Shown in pieces: positions 15,815-25,224 of a DNA stretch of 64,000 nt. Positions within the stretch are counted from its first letter, which is position 1, and each line of letters begins with the position of its first letter. Both the position numbers and the translations under genes were made by a program. The DNA comes from Fibrobacter succinogenes. GTDB lineage: Bacteria; Fibrobacterota; Fibrobacteria; Fibrobacterales; Fibrobacteraceae. The stretch spans positions 1 through 64,000 of the forward strand of contig CADCDO010000004.1 in assembly GCA_902800345.1 (NCBI GenBank), written 5' to 3'. The notes under the pieces were generated by a model, which worked only from the letters and a program-made list of their open reading frames with translations, was not told the origin of the DNA and did no database searches.

Positions 15815-17048
15815 CAATAAGCAAATGGTCAAAAAAGAGGACTACATTTTCGGGCTTGATATTGGCGCCTCGAAAGTGAACTTATTCGTTGGTATTTCGG
15901 AAGGGGAATCCGTCCGAGTCGTGGAATGCGGGGATTTTCCGCTAGAATCGTCCGATGAATACGATTCTGTCGTGGAAACGCTCCAAAAGGCCGTCCACAT
16001 GCTGGAATCGTCGGCGGGTGTCGATGTGCGCGATGTCTATGTGGGCATTGCCGGAAAGCACGTGTCTTCGTTCAGCTACAAAGGTCTCGTGACACTTCCA
16101 ACAAACGAAGTCCGTGAAGAAGATATCATCAACGTCCAGAGACAGGCGAGTACGCTACCGGACAAGGCCGGCGAAATCATCCATATTTTTCCGGGTGAAT
16201 ATACGCTTGATGACGAAACGGGCATACGCAATCCCAAGGGCTATTCCGGTCGTCGCTTAGGAGTCGAAGTTCAGGTGGTAACCTCTCGCCCGAATGCGCT
16301 CCAAGATATCGCAAAGTGCGTGAACCGTGCCGGACTCAACGTGGCGGGCTTTGTTCTCGAACCGCTTGCGGCTGCGTCTGCCGTTCTATCCGAAGACGAA
16401 CGTGAACTCGGTGTGGCGCTGATTGACATTGGCGCAGGCTCTGCCGATGTCGCCGTGTTCGTGAAGGACTCTGTGCGTTACACGGCTTCGCTTGACATGG
16501 CGGGTAACATCATTACAAGCGATATCAGCAAATGCTTGCAGGTTCCGGTTTCGCTTTCGAAGGCGGAAGAAGTCAAGAAAAAGTATGGCACCTGCTCGCT
16601 CAACAATTTGATTGAGGACGAAACATTCCCAGTGCCGGGTGTAGGCGACCGTGGGGAAGTTTCCTGTTCCCGCAAACTTTTGGCCCGTATTATTACGGCT
16701 CGTGTTGCAGAAATCTTTAAGCTCTTGGCAAAGGATTTGGAAAAGCATCACCTCGATACTGTCATTGATGGCGGTATCGTGTTGACCGGTGGCTGCTGCA
16801 ACCTTGTCGGTATCGAAGATATTGCATCTAAAGTATTCAAGAAACCCGTTCATATCGGTAGGCCGAGAGGCATGAGCGGCATTCAGGAAGCATTCCAGAA
16901 TCCCTCGTACGCTACAGGTATTGGTCTCTTGTATTACGCTAACAAGAAACATCGTGAAAAGAAACAGCGCGAAACAGGAACCCAGTTGGCTGTTTCCGTC
17001 AAAAAGGGCATGCAACGCCTTCGCGATATCTTTAGGACTTATTTTTAA
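15807..17048 (+). CDS. ftsA: Divisome actin-like protein FtsA
   Basis: FtsA is an actin-like ATPase that tethers FtsZ to the membrane. The 413 residues include the phosphate-1 loop FGLDIGASKVN, the 1C domain, a phosphate-2 block ALIDIGAGSADVAVF and the adenosine motif VLTGGCCNLVGI. The C-terminus (KKGMQRLRDIFRTYF) has the spacing of the amphipathic membrane-targeting helix. ATG 15807 (AAGAGG 7-12 nt upstream) is preferred to the in-frame ATG at 15789. It overlaps ftsQ by 8 nt. Confidence 0.95.
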   Translation: MDNNKQMVKKEDYIFGLDIGASKVNLFVGISEGESVRVVECGDFPLESSDEYDSVVETLQKAVHMLESSAGVDVRDVYVGIAGKHVSSFSYKGLVTLPTNEVREEDIINVQRQASTLPDKAGEIIHIFPGEYTLDDETGIRNPKGYSGRRLGVEVQVVTSRPNALQDIAKCVNRAGLNVAGFVLEPLAAASAVLSEDERELGVALIDIGAGSADVAVFVKDSVRYTASLDMAGNIITSDISKCLQVPVSLSKAEEVKKKYGTCSLNNLIEDETFPVPGVGDRGEVSCSRKLLARIITARVAEIFKLLAKDLEKHHLDTVIDGGIVLTGGCCNLVGIEDIASKVFKKPVHIGRPRGMSGIQEAFQNPSYATGIGLLYYANKKHREKKQRETGTQLAVSVKKGMQRLRDIFRTYF

Positions 17049-17081
17049 CAACATAAACCACTCAAATCAGGGAGATAAACT

Positions 17082-18740
17082 ATGAGTGACTTTTCTAACA
17101 TCAACTTCGAGGCTAGATCTCGTGTCACAGGAGATGATACTCCATTTAGAAACGCCAAGGTGAAGGTGTTCGGCGTCGGCGGTGCCGGCGGCAATACCGT
17201 AAACCGTATGAAGCAGATGAATATCGAGGGCGTCGAATACTACGCCATCAATACTGACGCTATGGCACTGGACCAGAGTCTCGCGGACCACAAGATTCTC
17301 ATTGGCGAAAAGAGCACAAGAAATCTTGGCGCAGGCATGGATCCGGAAATGGGTCGTAAGGCTGTCGAAGAAAACATCGATGACTTGAGGGACGCCATGA
17401 AGGGTGCCGATCTCGTGTTCGTTACGGCGGGCATGGGCGGTGGTACCGGTACGGGTGCTGCTCCGGTTGTGGCAAACATTGCTCGTGAAGAGGGTGTGCT
17501 TACGGTCGCTGTCGTGACAAAGCCGTTCCGCTTTGAAGGCAATGTTCGTAACGCCTTGGCTCAGAACGGTGTCCGCGCTCTTCGCGAAGCTGCCGATACG
17601 ATCATTGTCATCGAAAACAAGAAGCTCATGAACCTTATCCAGAACACGAATAAAAACGCGACTATGGATGAGGCCTTCAAGATGGCTGACGAAATCCTTG
17701 GCAATGCAGTGCAGAGCATTTGCAGCATCATGTTCCGTCATGGTCTTGTGCATGTTGACTTTGCCGATATCCGCAAGGTCATGCTCAAGGGTGGTAGCGC
17801 TCTCATGGGAACGGGTTCTGCAGAAGGCGACGGTCGCGGTATTGCTGCTGCGGATGCAGCCCTTTCTTCTCCGCTTCTCGAAGACATCGATATCCAGGGT
17901 GCCTCTGGCGTGCTCGTCAACGTTTCTCACGGCGAAAATTACTCCTTGCTCGAACATAACGAAGCGATGGAACACATTTACGACGCCGTGGGCGAAGAAG
18001 GCAACCCGAACATCATCGTGGGCGATATCACGCTTCCGGAACTTGGCGACAAGGTGTGCATCACCATCATCGCGACGGGTTGCGGCGGTACGAACAATGC
18101 TGCTGCCGTGAACTATGGCGGTATGGCGTCCGCATTCCCGCAGGCTCAGGCTTATCCGCAAACTGCTGGCGTTCAGGCTGCCACTCCGCGCCCGACGACG
18201 AACTTTGTCGCTCTCGCGGGTCGTGCAACTGCCGCTATGCCGACTGCTGCTCCGACGGTTGCTGCTCAGGCAATCACCCAGCGCGTCGCTGCGGCCCCGA
18301 CTTCTGCAATGGCGTCCGCTCCGACTCAGGCTTATGCGGCTGCACCTGCATACGCTTCTGCACCGACGCAGAGCTATGCAAGCCCCGCTCGTCCGGCAAC
18401 TCCGATCAACCAGGCTGCCGCAATGTTCGCTCCGGCATCATCCTTTGCATCCCCGAACTTTGATGCAAAGGCCTCCTATGCCGAAGAATCTGTTGCAACA
18501 GCAACCTTGCGTGAAACCGAGGAAATGCCGGGTGTGGCCGATGCCGATCCGCTTTCTAATGGCAATTATGCAGGTTCCTACTCCAAGCAGGATTCCCGCA
18601 TGACCGCCCAGAGTGAACAAGTAAACTACGATACTCCCGCTTTTATGCGTAACCAGAAGCCGTCTGAAGACGCTCTCAAGGAAAGCAACGTCGATTACGA
18701 CCTGCCGGCTTTTATGCGCATGAACTCTGACTTGTTCTAA
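17082..18740 (+). CDS. ftsZ: Tubulin-like division GTPase FtsZ with two C-terminal peptides
   Basis: FtsZ forms the cytokinetic ring. The GTPase domain starts at about residue 25 (VKVFGVGGAGGN), has the tubulin signature GGGTGTG at residues 119-125, and ends near residue 340. A long Ala/Thr/Pro-rich linker of about 160 residues follows. The end carries two conserved C-terminal peptide copies, YDTPAFMRN at 516-524 and YDLPAFMRM at 539-547, where most bacteria have one. At 552 residues it is longer than the usual 380-420. AGGGAG precedes ATG by 8 nt, and it is the last gene of the dcw operon. Confidence 0.97.
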   Translation: MSDFSNINFEARSRVTGDDTPFRNAKVKVFGVGGAGGNTVNRMKQMNIEGVEYYAINTDAMALDQSLADHKILIGEKSTRNLGAGMDPEMGRKAVEENIDDLRDAMKGADLVFVTAGMGGGTGTGAAPVVANIAREEGVLTVAVVTKPFRFEGNVRNALAQNGVRALREAADTIIVIENKKLMNLIQNTNKNATMDEAFKMADEILGNAVQSICSIMFRHGLVHVDFADIRKVMLKGGSALMGTGSAEGDGRGIAAADAALSSPLLEDIDIQGASGVLVNVSHGENYSLLEHNEAMEHIYDAVGEEGNPNIIVGDITLPELGDKVCITIIATGCGGTNNAAAVNYGGMASAFPQAQAYPQTAGVQAATPRPTTNFVALAGRATAAMPTAAPTVAAQAITQRVAAAPTSAMASAPTQAYAAAPAYASAPTQSYASPARPATPINQAAAMFAPASSFASPNFDAKASYAEESVATATLRETEEMPGVADADPLSNGNYAGSYSKQDSRMTAQSEQVNYDTPAFMRNQKPSEDALKESNVDYDLPAFMRMNSDLF

Positions 18741-18934
18741 TCGTTAAAAACGGTTAGTGCAATGAAGTAGTGAAATTCGACAGACATGTTCGAATGTTTT
18801 TGAGCATGCCTTCGATAACAAACACACACACACCGGGTATGTAAAGGCATACCCACCACAACACAAGGGATCACCCGGGTCTCCCTGCCTGGGTGGTCCT
18901 TACTGTACTTGAAAAAAATTAATACATTTAAAAT
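18741..18934 (+). other. dcw operon 3' region with two hairpins
   Basis: GGGTATG/CATACCC (18835-18854) and GGATCACCC/GGGTGGTCC (18868-18899) can form stems after ftsZ, preceded by an ACACAC stretch. Neither is followed by a strong T tract, so intrinsic termination is possible but not certain. No gene is visible. Confidence 0.45.
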
Positions 18935-20494
18935 ATGCTGTATCGTTCCTTACTCCTTGTTTTTTTCGTGGCGGTGGCGTCGTTTGCCTCCGTTGAAAGC
19001 GTGACCGAAAAGCCCGTGGAAAAGTCTGGCTATTTCCAGCTCGGTACGGATTTCAATTTTGGATTTAGTGGGGGCCCGACCGACCCGATGTTTGCTGTCG
19101 ATACCGCTGAATATTACGGAAAAAACTGGCGGGGCTTGCGGATTCCTCTTGAAACGGCGCGCAATTACGAAGAACGCATAGAGCCGTTTTTCATGCTCTC
19201 TTTCAGGGCCGGGTACAAGAATTTCCACTTTTTGATGGAAGCTCCCTTGCGTAAGGATTTGGAGGCCTGGTACAACAGCGAACTGAAAACGAATTTCACC
19301 TACAAACCGAGTGAACTCGATATCAACGTGCCGATTAACGCCTATGCCAAATGGGACAACCCTGTGGGATTTGTGCAGTTCGGTCGCTTTGATCCTGAAG
19401 ACTTGAAAGTTTCCAAGAACGATATATTTCTCGGTGGGTTGCCATATCACGATGGAATCCACTGGAAACTGAACATCGGGATTTTCCGCTATGACTTTTT
19501 GCTGAGTTCCTTGAACGCTTGGCTTTTCGGAGATGTCATGAATCACGAAACGGGATGTCCGGAAGATGAAAAGAGCGAAGCTTACGCACAAAAATGTACG
19601 CTCCCTTCCCGCCAGGTGAGTAACCAGCGCAACCGCACCTATACGGAAAATGTGAAAAACATGGTGTTCCATAGACTCGGTGTTGAAACGAGTAAGTTTT
19701 GGCTTTATTTAGTTGAACAAAGCGTAATCGGCGGCAAATCGCTGGAATTCCGTTCTTTCAATCCGTTCATGTACTGGCATGACAATTACGCAACGGGATA
19801 CACGTCTGCGGCAACATCCGTGGAATTCGGTTACAAGACTTCGAACGGTGCGAAATTTTATACGCAATTCAATTTTGAAGATGTTGCAAGTCCGGTGGGC
19901 GAACGTAAGGACATGGGAACGACGCGTTCCATTATCAATTACATGGTGGGATATTTTCACGAACTCGAAACGCGCAAGTATGGTAAGTTCTCATGGCGCT
20001 TGGATGTTGTAAGAACCGATCCGGTGGCAAACAACAGCAAGCTTCCGCTTCTGAAATATACGGGGCGCCGCAATTACCGTAGTAATTTCCGTGAACAGGG
20101 CGATAACGATTACGCGGATGCCTATTTTGTCGATTATCCTATCGGATACCGTAGGGGAGGCGACGCTCTTGATTTGTGGTTCGACATGAACTGGACATGG
20201 AAGGCCCATTCTGCAACGCTTACGCTTGCTTGGCTCCGTCAAGGGGACAAGGAACTTTATACGGACTACAATGTAGCGCTGAATGCGGATAATTCGTTGT
20301 CCGGCGTTGTCGAAAAACAGTTCCTCGTCGATGTCCTTTATCAAAGGGAAGTGACGGATTGGTTCAAATTTTACGTGGGTGGCGGATTCCGCGTTTATCG
20401 CAATCTTGCGCATGATAAGCGTGAAGATGGTTCCGACGCCTGGATTCGTTCTGGCCTGAAATTCAACTTCAACCCGGTGGATTTGAAGTTCTAA
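18935..20494 (+). CDS. Predicted outer-membrane beta-barrel protein
   Basis: A 519-residue protein with a signal peptide (hydrophobic residues 4-18, cleavage after SFA). The rest is rich in alternating aromatic strands (for example FFMLSFRAGYKNFHFLMEA and FKFYVGGGFRVYRNL) and ends in Phe, as outer-membrane barrels commonly do. I do not recognise the family. A porin or a Wzi-like capsule-binding barrel would have this pattern. It has its own transcription unit after the dcw operon. The start codon lies in an AT-rich leader without a clear ribosome site. Confidence 0.6.
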   Translation: MLYRSLLLVFFVAVASFASVESVTEKPVEKSGYFQLGTDFNFGFSGGPTDPMFAVDTAEYYGKNWRGLRIPLETARNYEERIEPFFMLSFRAGYKNFHFLMEAPLRKDLEAWYNSELKTNFTYKPSELDINVPINAYAKWDNPVGFVQFGRFDPEDLKVSKNDIFLGGLPYHDGIHWKLNIGIFRYDFLLSSLNAWLFGDVMNHETGCPEDEKSEAYAQKCTLPSRQVSNQRNRTYTENVKNMVFHRLGVETSKFWLYLVEQSVIGGKSLEFRSFNPFMYWHDNYATGYTSAATSVEFGYKTSNGAKFYTQFNFEDVASPVGERKDMGTTRSIINYMVGYFHELETRKYGKFSWRLDVVRTDPVANNSKLPLLKYTGRRNYRSNFREQGDNDYADAYFVDYPIGYRRGGDALDLWFDMNWTWKAHSATLTLAWLRQGDKELYTDYNVALNADNSLSGVVEKQFLVDVLYQREVTDWFKFYVGGGFRVYRNLAHDKREDGSDAWIRSGLKFNFNPVDLKF

Positions 20495-20574
20495 CCTGTA
20501 GCATAATTTACAAAAGGTAACTGGACTTTCGTTTACTAAATTTGTATTTGTTCTCTTAGCGAGAGATGGGAATT

Positions 20575-20724
20575 ATGTGTAAACGAAATATATTATCGTT
20601 TTTTATTTGCGTTGCATTGCTTGTAACGTTGGTCCCGTCTTGTTTTATGCGGTGTATCAATCGGCTGGTGAAAAGTCAGAGAAAAAATCAATCCGCTGCG
20701 AGAAGGATGGGCTGTGAGGTATGA
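20575..20724 (+). CDS. Small putative lipoprotein (49 aa)
   Basis: A short frame starting MCKRNILSFF, with a hydrophobic stretch ending in the lipobox-like LVPSC at residues 19-23, then a basic tail. GAGAGATGGG lies just upstream of ATG. It ends 16 nt before the first FISUMP gene start and could be its operon partner or a translated leader. There is no family evidence. Confidence 0.4.
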   Translation: MCKRNILSFFICVALLVTLVPSCFMRCINRLVKSQRKNQSAARRMGCEV

Positions 20725-20740
20725 GGTATGGGGTCGCGTT

Positions 20741-23700
20741 ATGCATAAATTCATTCCCGCTTTAATTTTCTTGTGGCTTTTTGCGTTGGCGACGTTAATT
20801 GCATGCAGTGGTACTCATGGCGCTTCCGACGATGAATATGATGTGTTTGTTTACGGATTGATGACGGATTCGCGTGACGGTCAAGTTTACAAGACGGTGA
20901 AAATCGGTTCGCAGATTTGGATGGCCGAAAACTTGAATTATGAATTGCCCGAAAGCTTCTGCCATGAAGAAAATCCGAATAGCTGCATTAAATACGGTCG
21001 CCTTTACAAATGGGAATCCGCAATGGATGCTTGCCCCGATGGCTGGCACTTGCCAACGCGTGCGGAATGGGATTCGTTGATCTCTGCTGCGGGTGGCCGG
21101 TCCGTTGCGGGGAAAATGCTTAAATCTACGGATGGCTGGATATACAACGGCAATGGTAGCGATGATTATGGATTTTCGGCACTCCCTGCGGGACTTATGT
21201 TCCAGGGACAGTATTTCACGAAATTCTTCAACAATGAAGGCTATGATGCCTTTTTTTGGAACGCTTCTGAATTTGATCGTAAAAATGCTTATGTTGCTTT
21301 TTTGCATTATTATAGCGATAGTGTTGATCTTGCTTATGTCCCTAAAGGCCATGAATTTGCGGTTCGCTGCGTTTATGGAAATCCGCCAGATGATTCCAAG
21401 GTATCTAAAGGAACGTTCTTCGATACTCGTGATTTCCGGACTTACAAGACGGTAACGATTGGTTCTCAGATTTGGATGGCGGAAAACTTGAACTATGAAA
21501 TGGAAAATAGTTCTTGCTATGACAACAATCCTCGAAACTGCATCAAGTATGGAAGGCTTTATACGTGGTCTGCGGCGAAAAATGCGTGTCCCATTGGTTG
21601 GCATTTGCCGAGTGAAGAAGAATGGGATTCCTTACGTAAAATTGTTGGAGAACCTTTTGATAGAAAGCTCAAGTCAACGATGAACTGGTTTGATTATAAA
21701 AATGGAACGGATGATTTTGGTTTTTCTGCGCTCCCTGCAGGTTATTGTAATTCCATAAGTAAAAATAGATGTGGATATGGCGGAATGGATCGTGAAACTC
21801 ATTTCTGGAGTTCGACCGAGAAAGGTGACAAATCGTACGCATGTAACATTATGCTAGATTATTATAATAGTTGTAATTATTGTAATCCGAACGTTCAGTA
21901 TTCCGTGCGTTGTGTCAAGAATGAAGTTCCGACAACATCATCTATACCGAAATCGTTGTCTATTAACAGCTCGACATCTACTACAACGTCTTTGTTTGGC
22001 CATTCTTCGTCGAGCGTGTATGTTCAACGGAAATTGAAAAAAAGTTCCTCGAGTACGATGCTAACAGTGAACGCTTCATCATCTTCGCGGTATTTTATTT
22101 TCCCATCAACAGTTGTTAGAGGTACATTAAACGATTCCCGTGATGGGAAAAAATATAAGACGGTCGCCATCGGCTCGCAAATTTGGATGGCCGAAAACTT
22201 GAATTATGAAATGGAATCGAGTTCCTGTTATCATAATTTAGATGATAATTGTACAAACTATGGTCGTCTTTATGCATGGAAGTCAGCGATAAAAGCATGC
22301 CCCGTAGGCTGGCATTTGCCAACGCAAGCAGAATGGGATTCTTTATTTGTTGCTGTGGGCGGAACTGAAATTGCTGGCCAAAAACTCAAGAAATTAGGAC
22401 CTGAAGGTCCTGGATATTTTGAATACGTGGAAGAATATGAAGATTCTGATGATTACGGATTTTCTGTACTTTTGGCGGGTGCGGAAAGTGGTGACGGTGA
22501 ATATTCTTATTATTTTGATTGGCTTAAAAATGCGTATTTTTGGAGTTCTACGGAAGCGGATGAGAATCATGTCTCTCGAGTAAACTTTAGACAAAATATT
22601 GCATCCGTTCAGCATGGCAACAGCTTTAAAAAGTATAAGTACTCCGTGCGTTGTTTGAAAGATGAAAAATTAGACGAGAATCGAGGTTTGACTCGCTCCC
22701 ATGCCAAGGCCAAAGATAAAAGAGAACCGGTAGATAAAGGTAGAGATTCTTCAATCGTTTTTTTCGAAAATGCGAATCTCTTTAATGCAATTGGCTCCAT
22801 GACGGATTCCCGTGACGGACAAACTTATAGAACGGTTACTTTTGGCGACCAAACTTGGATGGCCGAGAATCTGAATTACGAGTCGGAGTTTAGTTATTGC
22901 TACCATGACAGTTTGATTTATTGTGAAAAATTTGGCCGTCTTTACAAATGGGACGGGGCTATAGATGCGTGCCCGGCTGGTTATCATTTGCCAACAAAGG
23001 AAGATTGGGAAAAACTGGTTTCGTCTATGGGAGGCGGAATTGTTGCGGGCAAAATGCTTAAATCTACGAGTGGTTGGAATGATGGTTGCAATGGTGCTGT
23101 CGATTACGGTTTTTCTGCACTTCCTGTTGATGCTAAAGATTCGACTGGAAAATTTGATAGAACCACATTTTGGAGTTCTTCAGAGTCCATTCACAATACT
23201 TCTCATCGGGTATATACGTTGTCCATATTCTGTAAAGATGCTGCCTATATAGAAGAATATTCAATGCGTGGCAAATATCCGGTCCGTTGCTTGAAAGGTG
23301 AATTAAAACAAGAGAAACGGAAAAAACAAAGAGAGGAGGGATTCTTCAGGGATTCTCGTGACGGACAAATTTACAGGACTGTTAAAATTGGTGAACAGAC
23401 TTGGATGGCGGAAAATTTGAATTACAAAATGGATAGTAGTAACTGTATTCACAATGATGATGTTTTCTGTACTAAATATGGACGAGAATACACATGGACG
23501 GCTGCAATGAAATCTTGCCCTGCGGGGTATCATTTGCCAACGCGTGCCGAATGGGAAACGTTGATAACAACTGTGGGTGGGGTCGATTCTGCAAGAACTC
23601 TTATGGCGACAACAAATTGGGATTGGATATTCATGAGAAGTGGAATAGTTGGTTCCGATGAATATGGCTTTTTTGCACTTCCTGGTGAGAGTGATTTAAG

Positions 23701-23989
23701 TGTAGAATTTTGGAGTTCGACTGAGAAAGGTTCTTATTATGCGGATGTGATGGTTATCTCCTGTGAAGTGGAATCTCATAATTGGTGCTTCGCGCAATGC
23801 TCGTATATAAGTGACGACTCCAAGAGCAGTCCGCATCATGTTCGCTGTATCAAGGGAGAAATGCCTCAATCGACTAGTTCCGGAAAATCTTGCTGCTCTG
23901 TAGAAGCCTGTTATTCTAGTAGAATGCGACCTCGTTATAACCGTCCTGAAAATTTAGTTGATTTAGAAGATTTAATAGATGAGGAGTAG
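20741..23989 (+). CDS. Lipoprotein with five FISUMP domains
   Basis: A 1082-residue surface lipoprotein. ATG 20741 begins a lipoprotein signal with lipobox LIAC near residue 22; an in-frame GTG at 20714 would add a poor N-terminus. Five copies of the Fibrobacter major paralogous domain (TIGR02145) lie at about residues 40-213, 226-393, 461-640, 685-853 and 867-1040. Each has DSRDGxxYxTVxIGxQxWMAENLNY, two Cys about 8 apart, YGRLYxW, ACPxGWHLPTxxEW, YGFSALP, FWSSTE and VRC(V/L)K. A Ser/Thr-rich linker separates domains 2 and 3. The fourth and fifth are the most diverged. The function of the domain is not established. It is the first of four FISUMP genes in a row. Confidence 0.85.
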   Translation: MHKFIPALIFLWLFALATLIACSGTHGASDDEYDVFVYGLMTDSRDGQVYKTVKIGSQIWMAENLNYELPESFCHEENPNSCIKYGRLYKWESAMDACPDGWHLPTRAEWDSLISAAGGRSVAGKMLKSTDGWIYNGNGSDDYGFSALPAGLMFQGQYFTKFFNNEGYDAFFWNASEFDRKNAYVAFLHYYSDSVDLAYVPKGHEFAVRCVYGNPPDDSKVSKGTFFDTRDFRTYKTVTIGSQIWMAENLNYEMENSSCYDNNPRNCIKYGRLYTWSAAKNACPIGWHLPSEEEWDSLRKIVGEPFDRKLKSTMNWFDYKNGTDDFGFSALPAGYCNSISKNRCGYGGMDRETHFWSSTEKGDKSYACNIMLDYYNSCNYCNPNVQYSVRCVKNEVPTTSSIPKSLSINSSTSTTTSLFGHSSSSVYVQRKLKKSSSSTMLTVNASSSSRYFIFPSTVVRGTLNDSRDGKKYKTVAIGSQIWMAENLNYEMESSSCYHNLDDNCTNYGRLYAWKSAIKACPVGWHLPTQAEWDSLFVAVGGTEIAGQKLKKLGPEGPGYFEYVEEYEDSDDYGFSVLLAGAESGDGEYSYYFDWLKNAYFWSSTEADENHVSRVNFRQNIASVQHGNSFKKYKYSVRCLKDEKLDENRGLTRSHAKAKDKREPVDKGRDSSIVFFENANLFNAIGSMTDSRDGQTYRTVTFGDQTWMAENLNYESEFSYCYHDSLIYCEKFGRLYKWDGAIDACPAGYHLPTKEDWEKLVSSMGGGIVAGKMLKSTSGWNDGCNGAVDYGFSALPVDAKDSTGKFDRTTFWSSSESIHNTSHRVYTLSIFCKDAAYIEEYSMRGKYPVRCLKGELKQEKRKKQREEGFFRDSRDGQIYRTVKIGEQTWMAENLNYKMDSSNCIHNDDVFCTKYGREYTWTAAMKSCPAGYHLPTRAEWETLITTVGGVDSARTLMATTNWDWIFMRSGIVGSDEYGFFALPGESDLSVEFWSSTEKGSYYADVMVISCEVESHNWCFAQCSYISDDSKSSPHHVRCIKGEMPQSTSSGKSCCSVEACYSSRMRPRYNRPENLVDLEDLIDEE

Positions 23990-23995
23990 CATGCT

Positions 23996-25186
23996 GTGAA
24001 TAAAGTTTTTTTGCTTTATATTGTTTACTTGTTCGTCTTTGCTGCTGTTGTTCCCTGCAATGCCGCTGAAAAACGAGGTAAGTTTTTGACCGATTCACGT
24101 GATGGCCAAGCCTATATGACGATGAAAATCGGCAATCAAGTGTGGATGGCTGAAAACCTCAATTACGAAATAGCGGACAGCTATTGCTATGACGATCGTA
24201 CAAGCAATTGCTCGAAATATGGCCGCCTCTATACTTGGGATGCGGCAATGAAGGCTTGTCCATTGGGGTGGCATTTGCCGACTCAGAATGAATGGAAAAC
24301 GTTGTTTGCGATGGCTGGCGGCGAAAATACGGCAGGTTATCTTCTCAAATCAAAAAAAGATTGGGAACCTGAATCTTGGATCAAAAGCGGGTCTGATCCG
24401 TTTGGCTTTTTGGCGCTCCCGGCAGGAATCCGGAGCGATAGTGGAACTTATTTTTCAGAACATCGTTATGCTGCATTCTGGAGTTCTGAAGATGTAGTTT
24501 CATCGATTGCTTATAACGTACAATTTAATTCTGATTCTATGAATGTTTCTTTATATGTGGCAATGAAAAAGAATGGTTATTCTGTTCGGTGCATCAAAGG
24601 AAATGTTGAACGAAAAAAAGAAAATAAGAGCGAAAAACCTCATTCCATGACAGATTCTCGTAATGAAATGACTGATCCTCGTGATGGAAAGACTTATAGA
24701 ATTGTGACGATTGGTGAACAAGTGTGGATGGCTGAAAATCTCAATTACAAAACCGCAAATAGTGACTGCTTTGGCAAAAAATTGGGCAATTGTCTTAAAT
24801 ATGGGCAACATTACACATGGGATGATGCTCAAATGGCGTGCCCTGCCGGGTGGCATTTGCCGACGCTGACAGAATGGAACATTTTGATTAACGCTGTAGG
24901 GGGATTGTCTGTTGCTGGCAAAGTTCTCAAGGCTCAAATGGGGTGGAGTAATGGTGGCGATGGTACAAATGATTTTGGTTTTACCGCTTTTCCTGCGGGG
25001 CGTATGGACTTCGACGGAGACTTTTTTGAAGGTGTAAAAGCATTTTTCTGGAGTGCGCCGGAAGATGGCTCCGATGCTGTGTATTATATGGGACTGCAAG
25101 TAAGCGATGTCGCTTACATAACTTACGATATCAAGGACGATAAGTTCTCGGTTCGATGCATTAAAGATAACGAAAAAGGAAATTGA
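23996..25186 (+). CDS. Secreted protein with two FISUMP domains
   Basis: A 396-residue protein. I take GTG 23996 as the start because GAGGAG lies about 10 nt upstream, and the ATG at 23991 opens a frame that stops at once. A signal peptide (residues 3-24, ending CNAA) precedes two FISUMP domains at about residues 30-202 and 223-392, joined by a charged Lys/Glu/Ser linker. The second domain has unusually QHYTWDDAQMACP and FWSAPED in place of YGRLYTW and FWSSTE. It begins 6 nt after the five-domain gene, so the two are probably cotranscribed. Confidence 0.8.
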   Translation: MNKVFLLYIVYLFVFAAVVPCNAAEKRGKFLTDSRDGQAYMTMKIGNQVWMAENLNYEIADSYCYDDRTSNCSKYGRLYTWDAAMKACPLGWHLPTQNEWKTLFAMAGGENTAGYLLKSKKDWEPESWIKSGSDPFGFLALPAGIRSDSGTYFSEHRYAAFWSSEDVVSSIAYNVQFNSDSMNVSLYVAMKKNGYSVRCIKGNVERKKENKSEKPHSMTDSRNEMTDPRDGKTYRIVTIGEQVWMAENLNYKTANSDCFGKKLGNCLKYGQHYTWDDAQMACPAGWHLPTLTEWNILINAVGGLSVAGKVLKAQMGWSNGGDGTNDFGFTAFPAGRMDFDGDFFEGVKAFFWSAPEDGSDAVYYMGLQVSDVAYITYDIKDDKFSVRCIKDNEKGN

Positions 25187-25224
25187 TTGTTTTGACAACC
25201 CACTAAATACTTCTTTGACAACCA

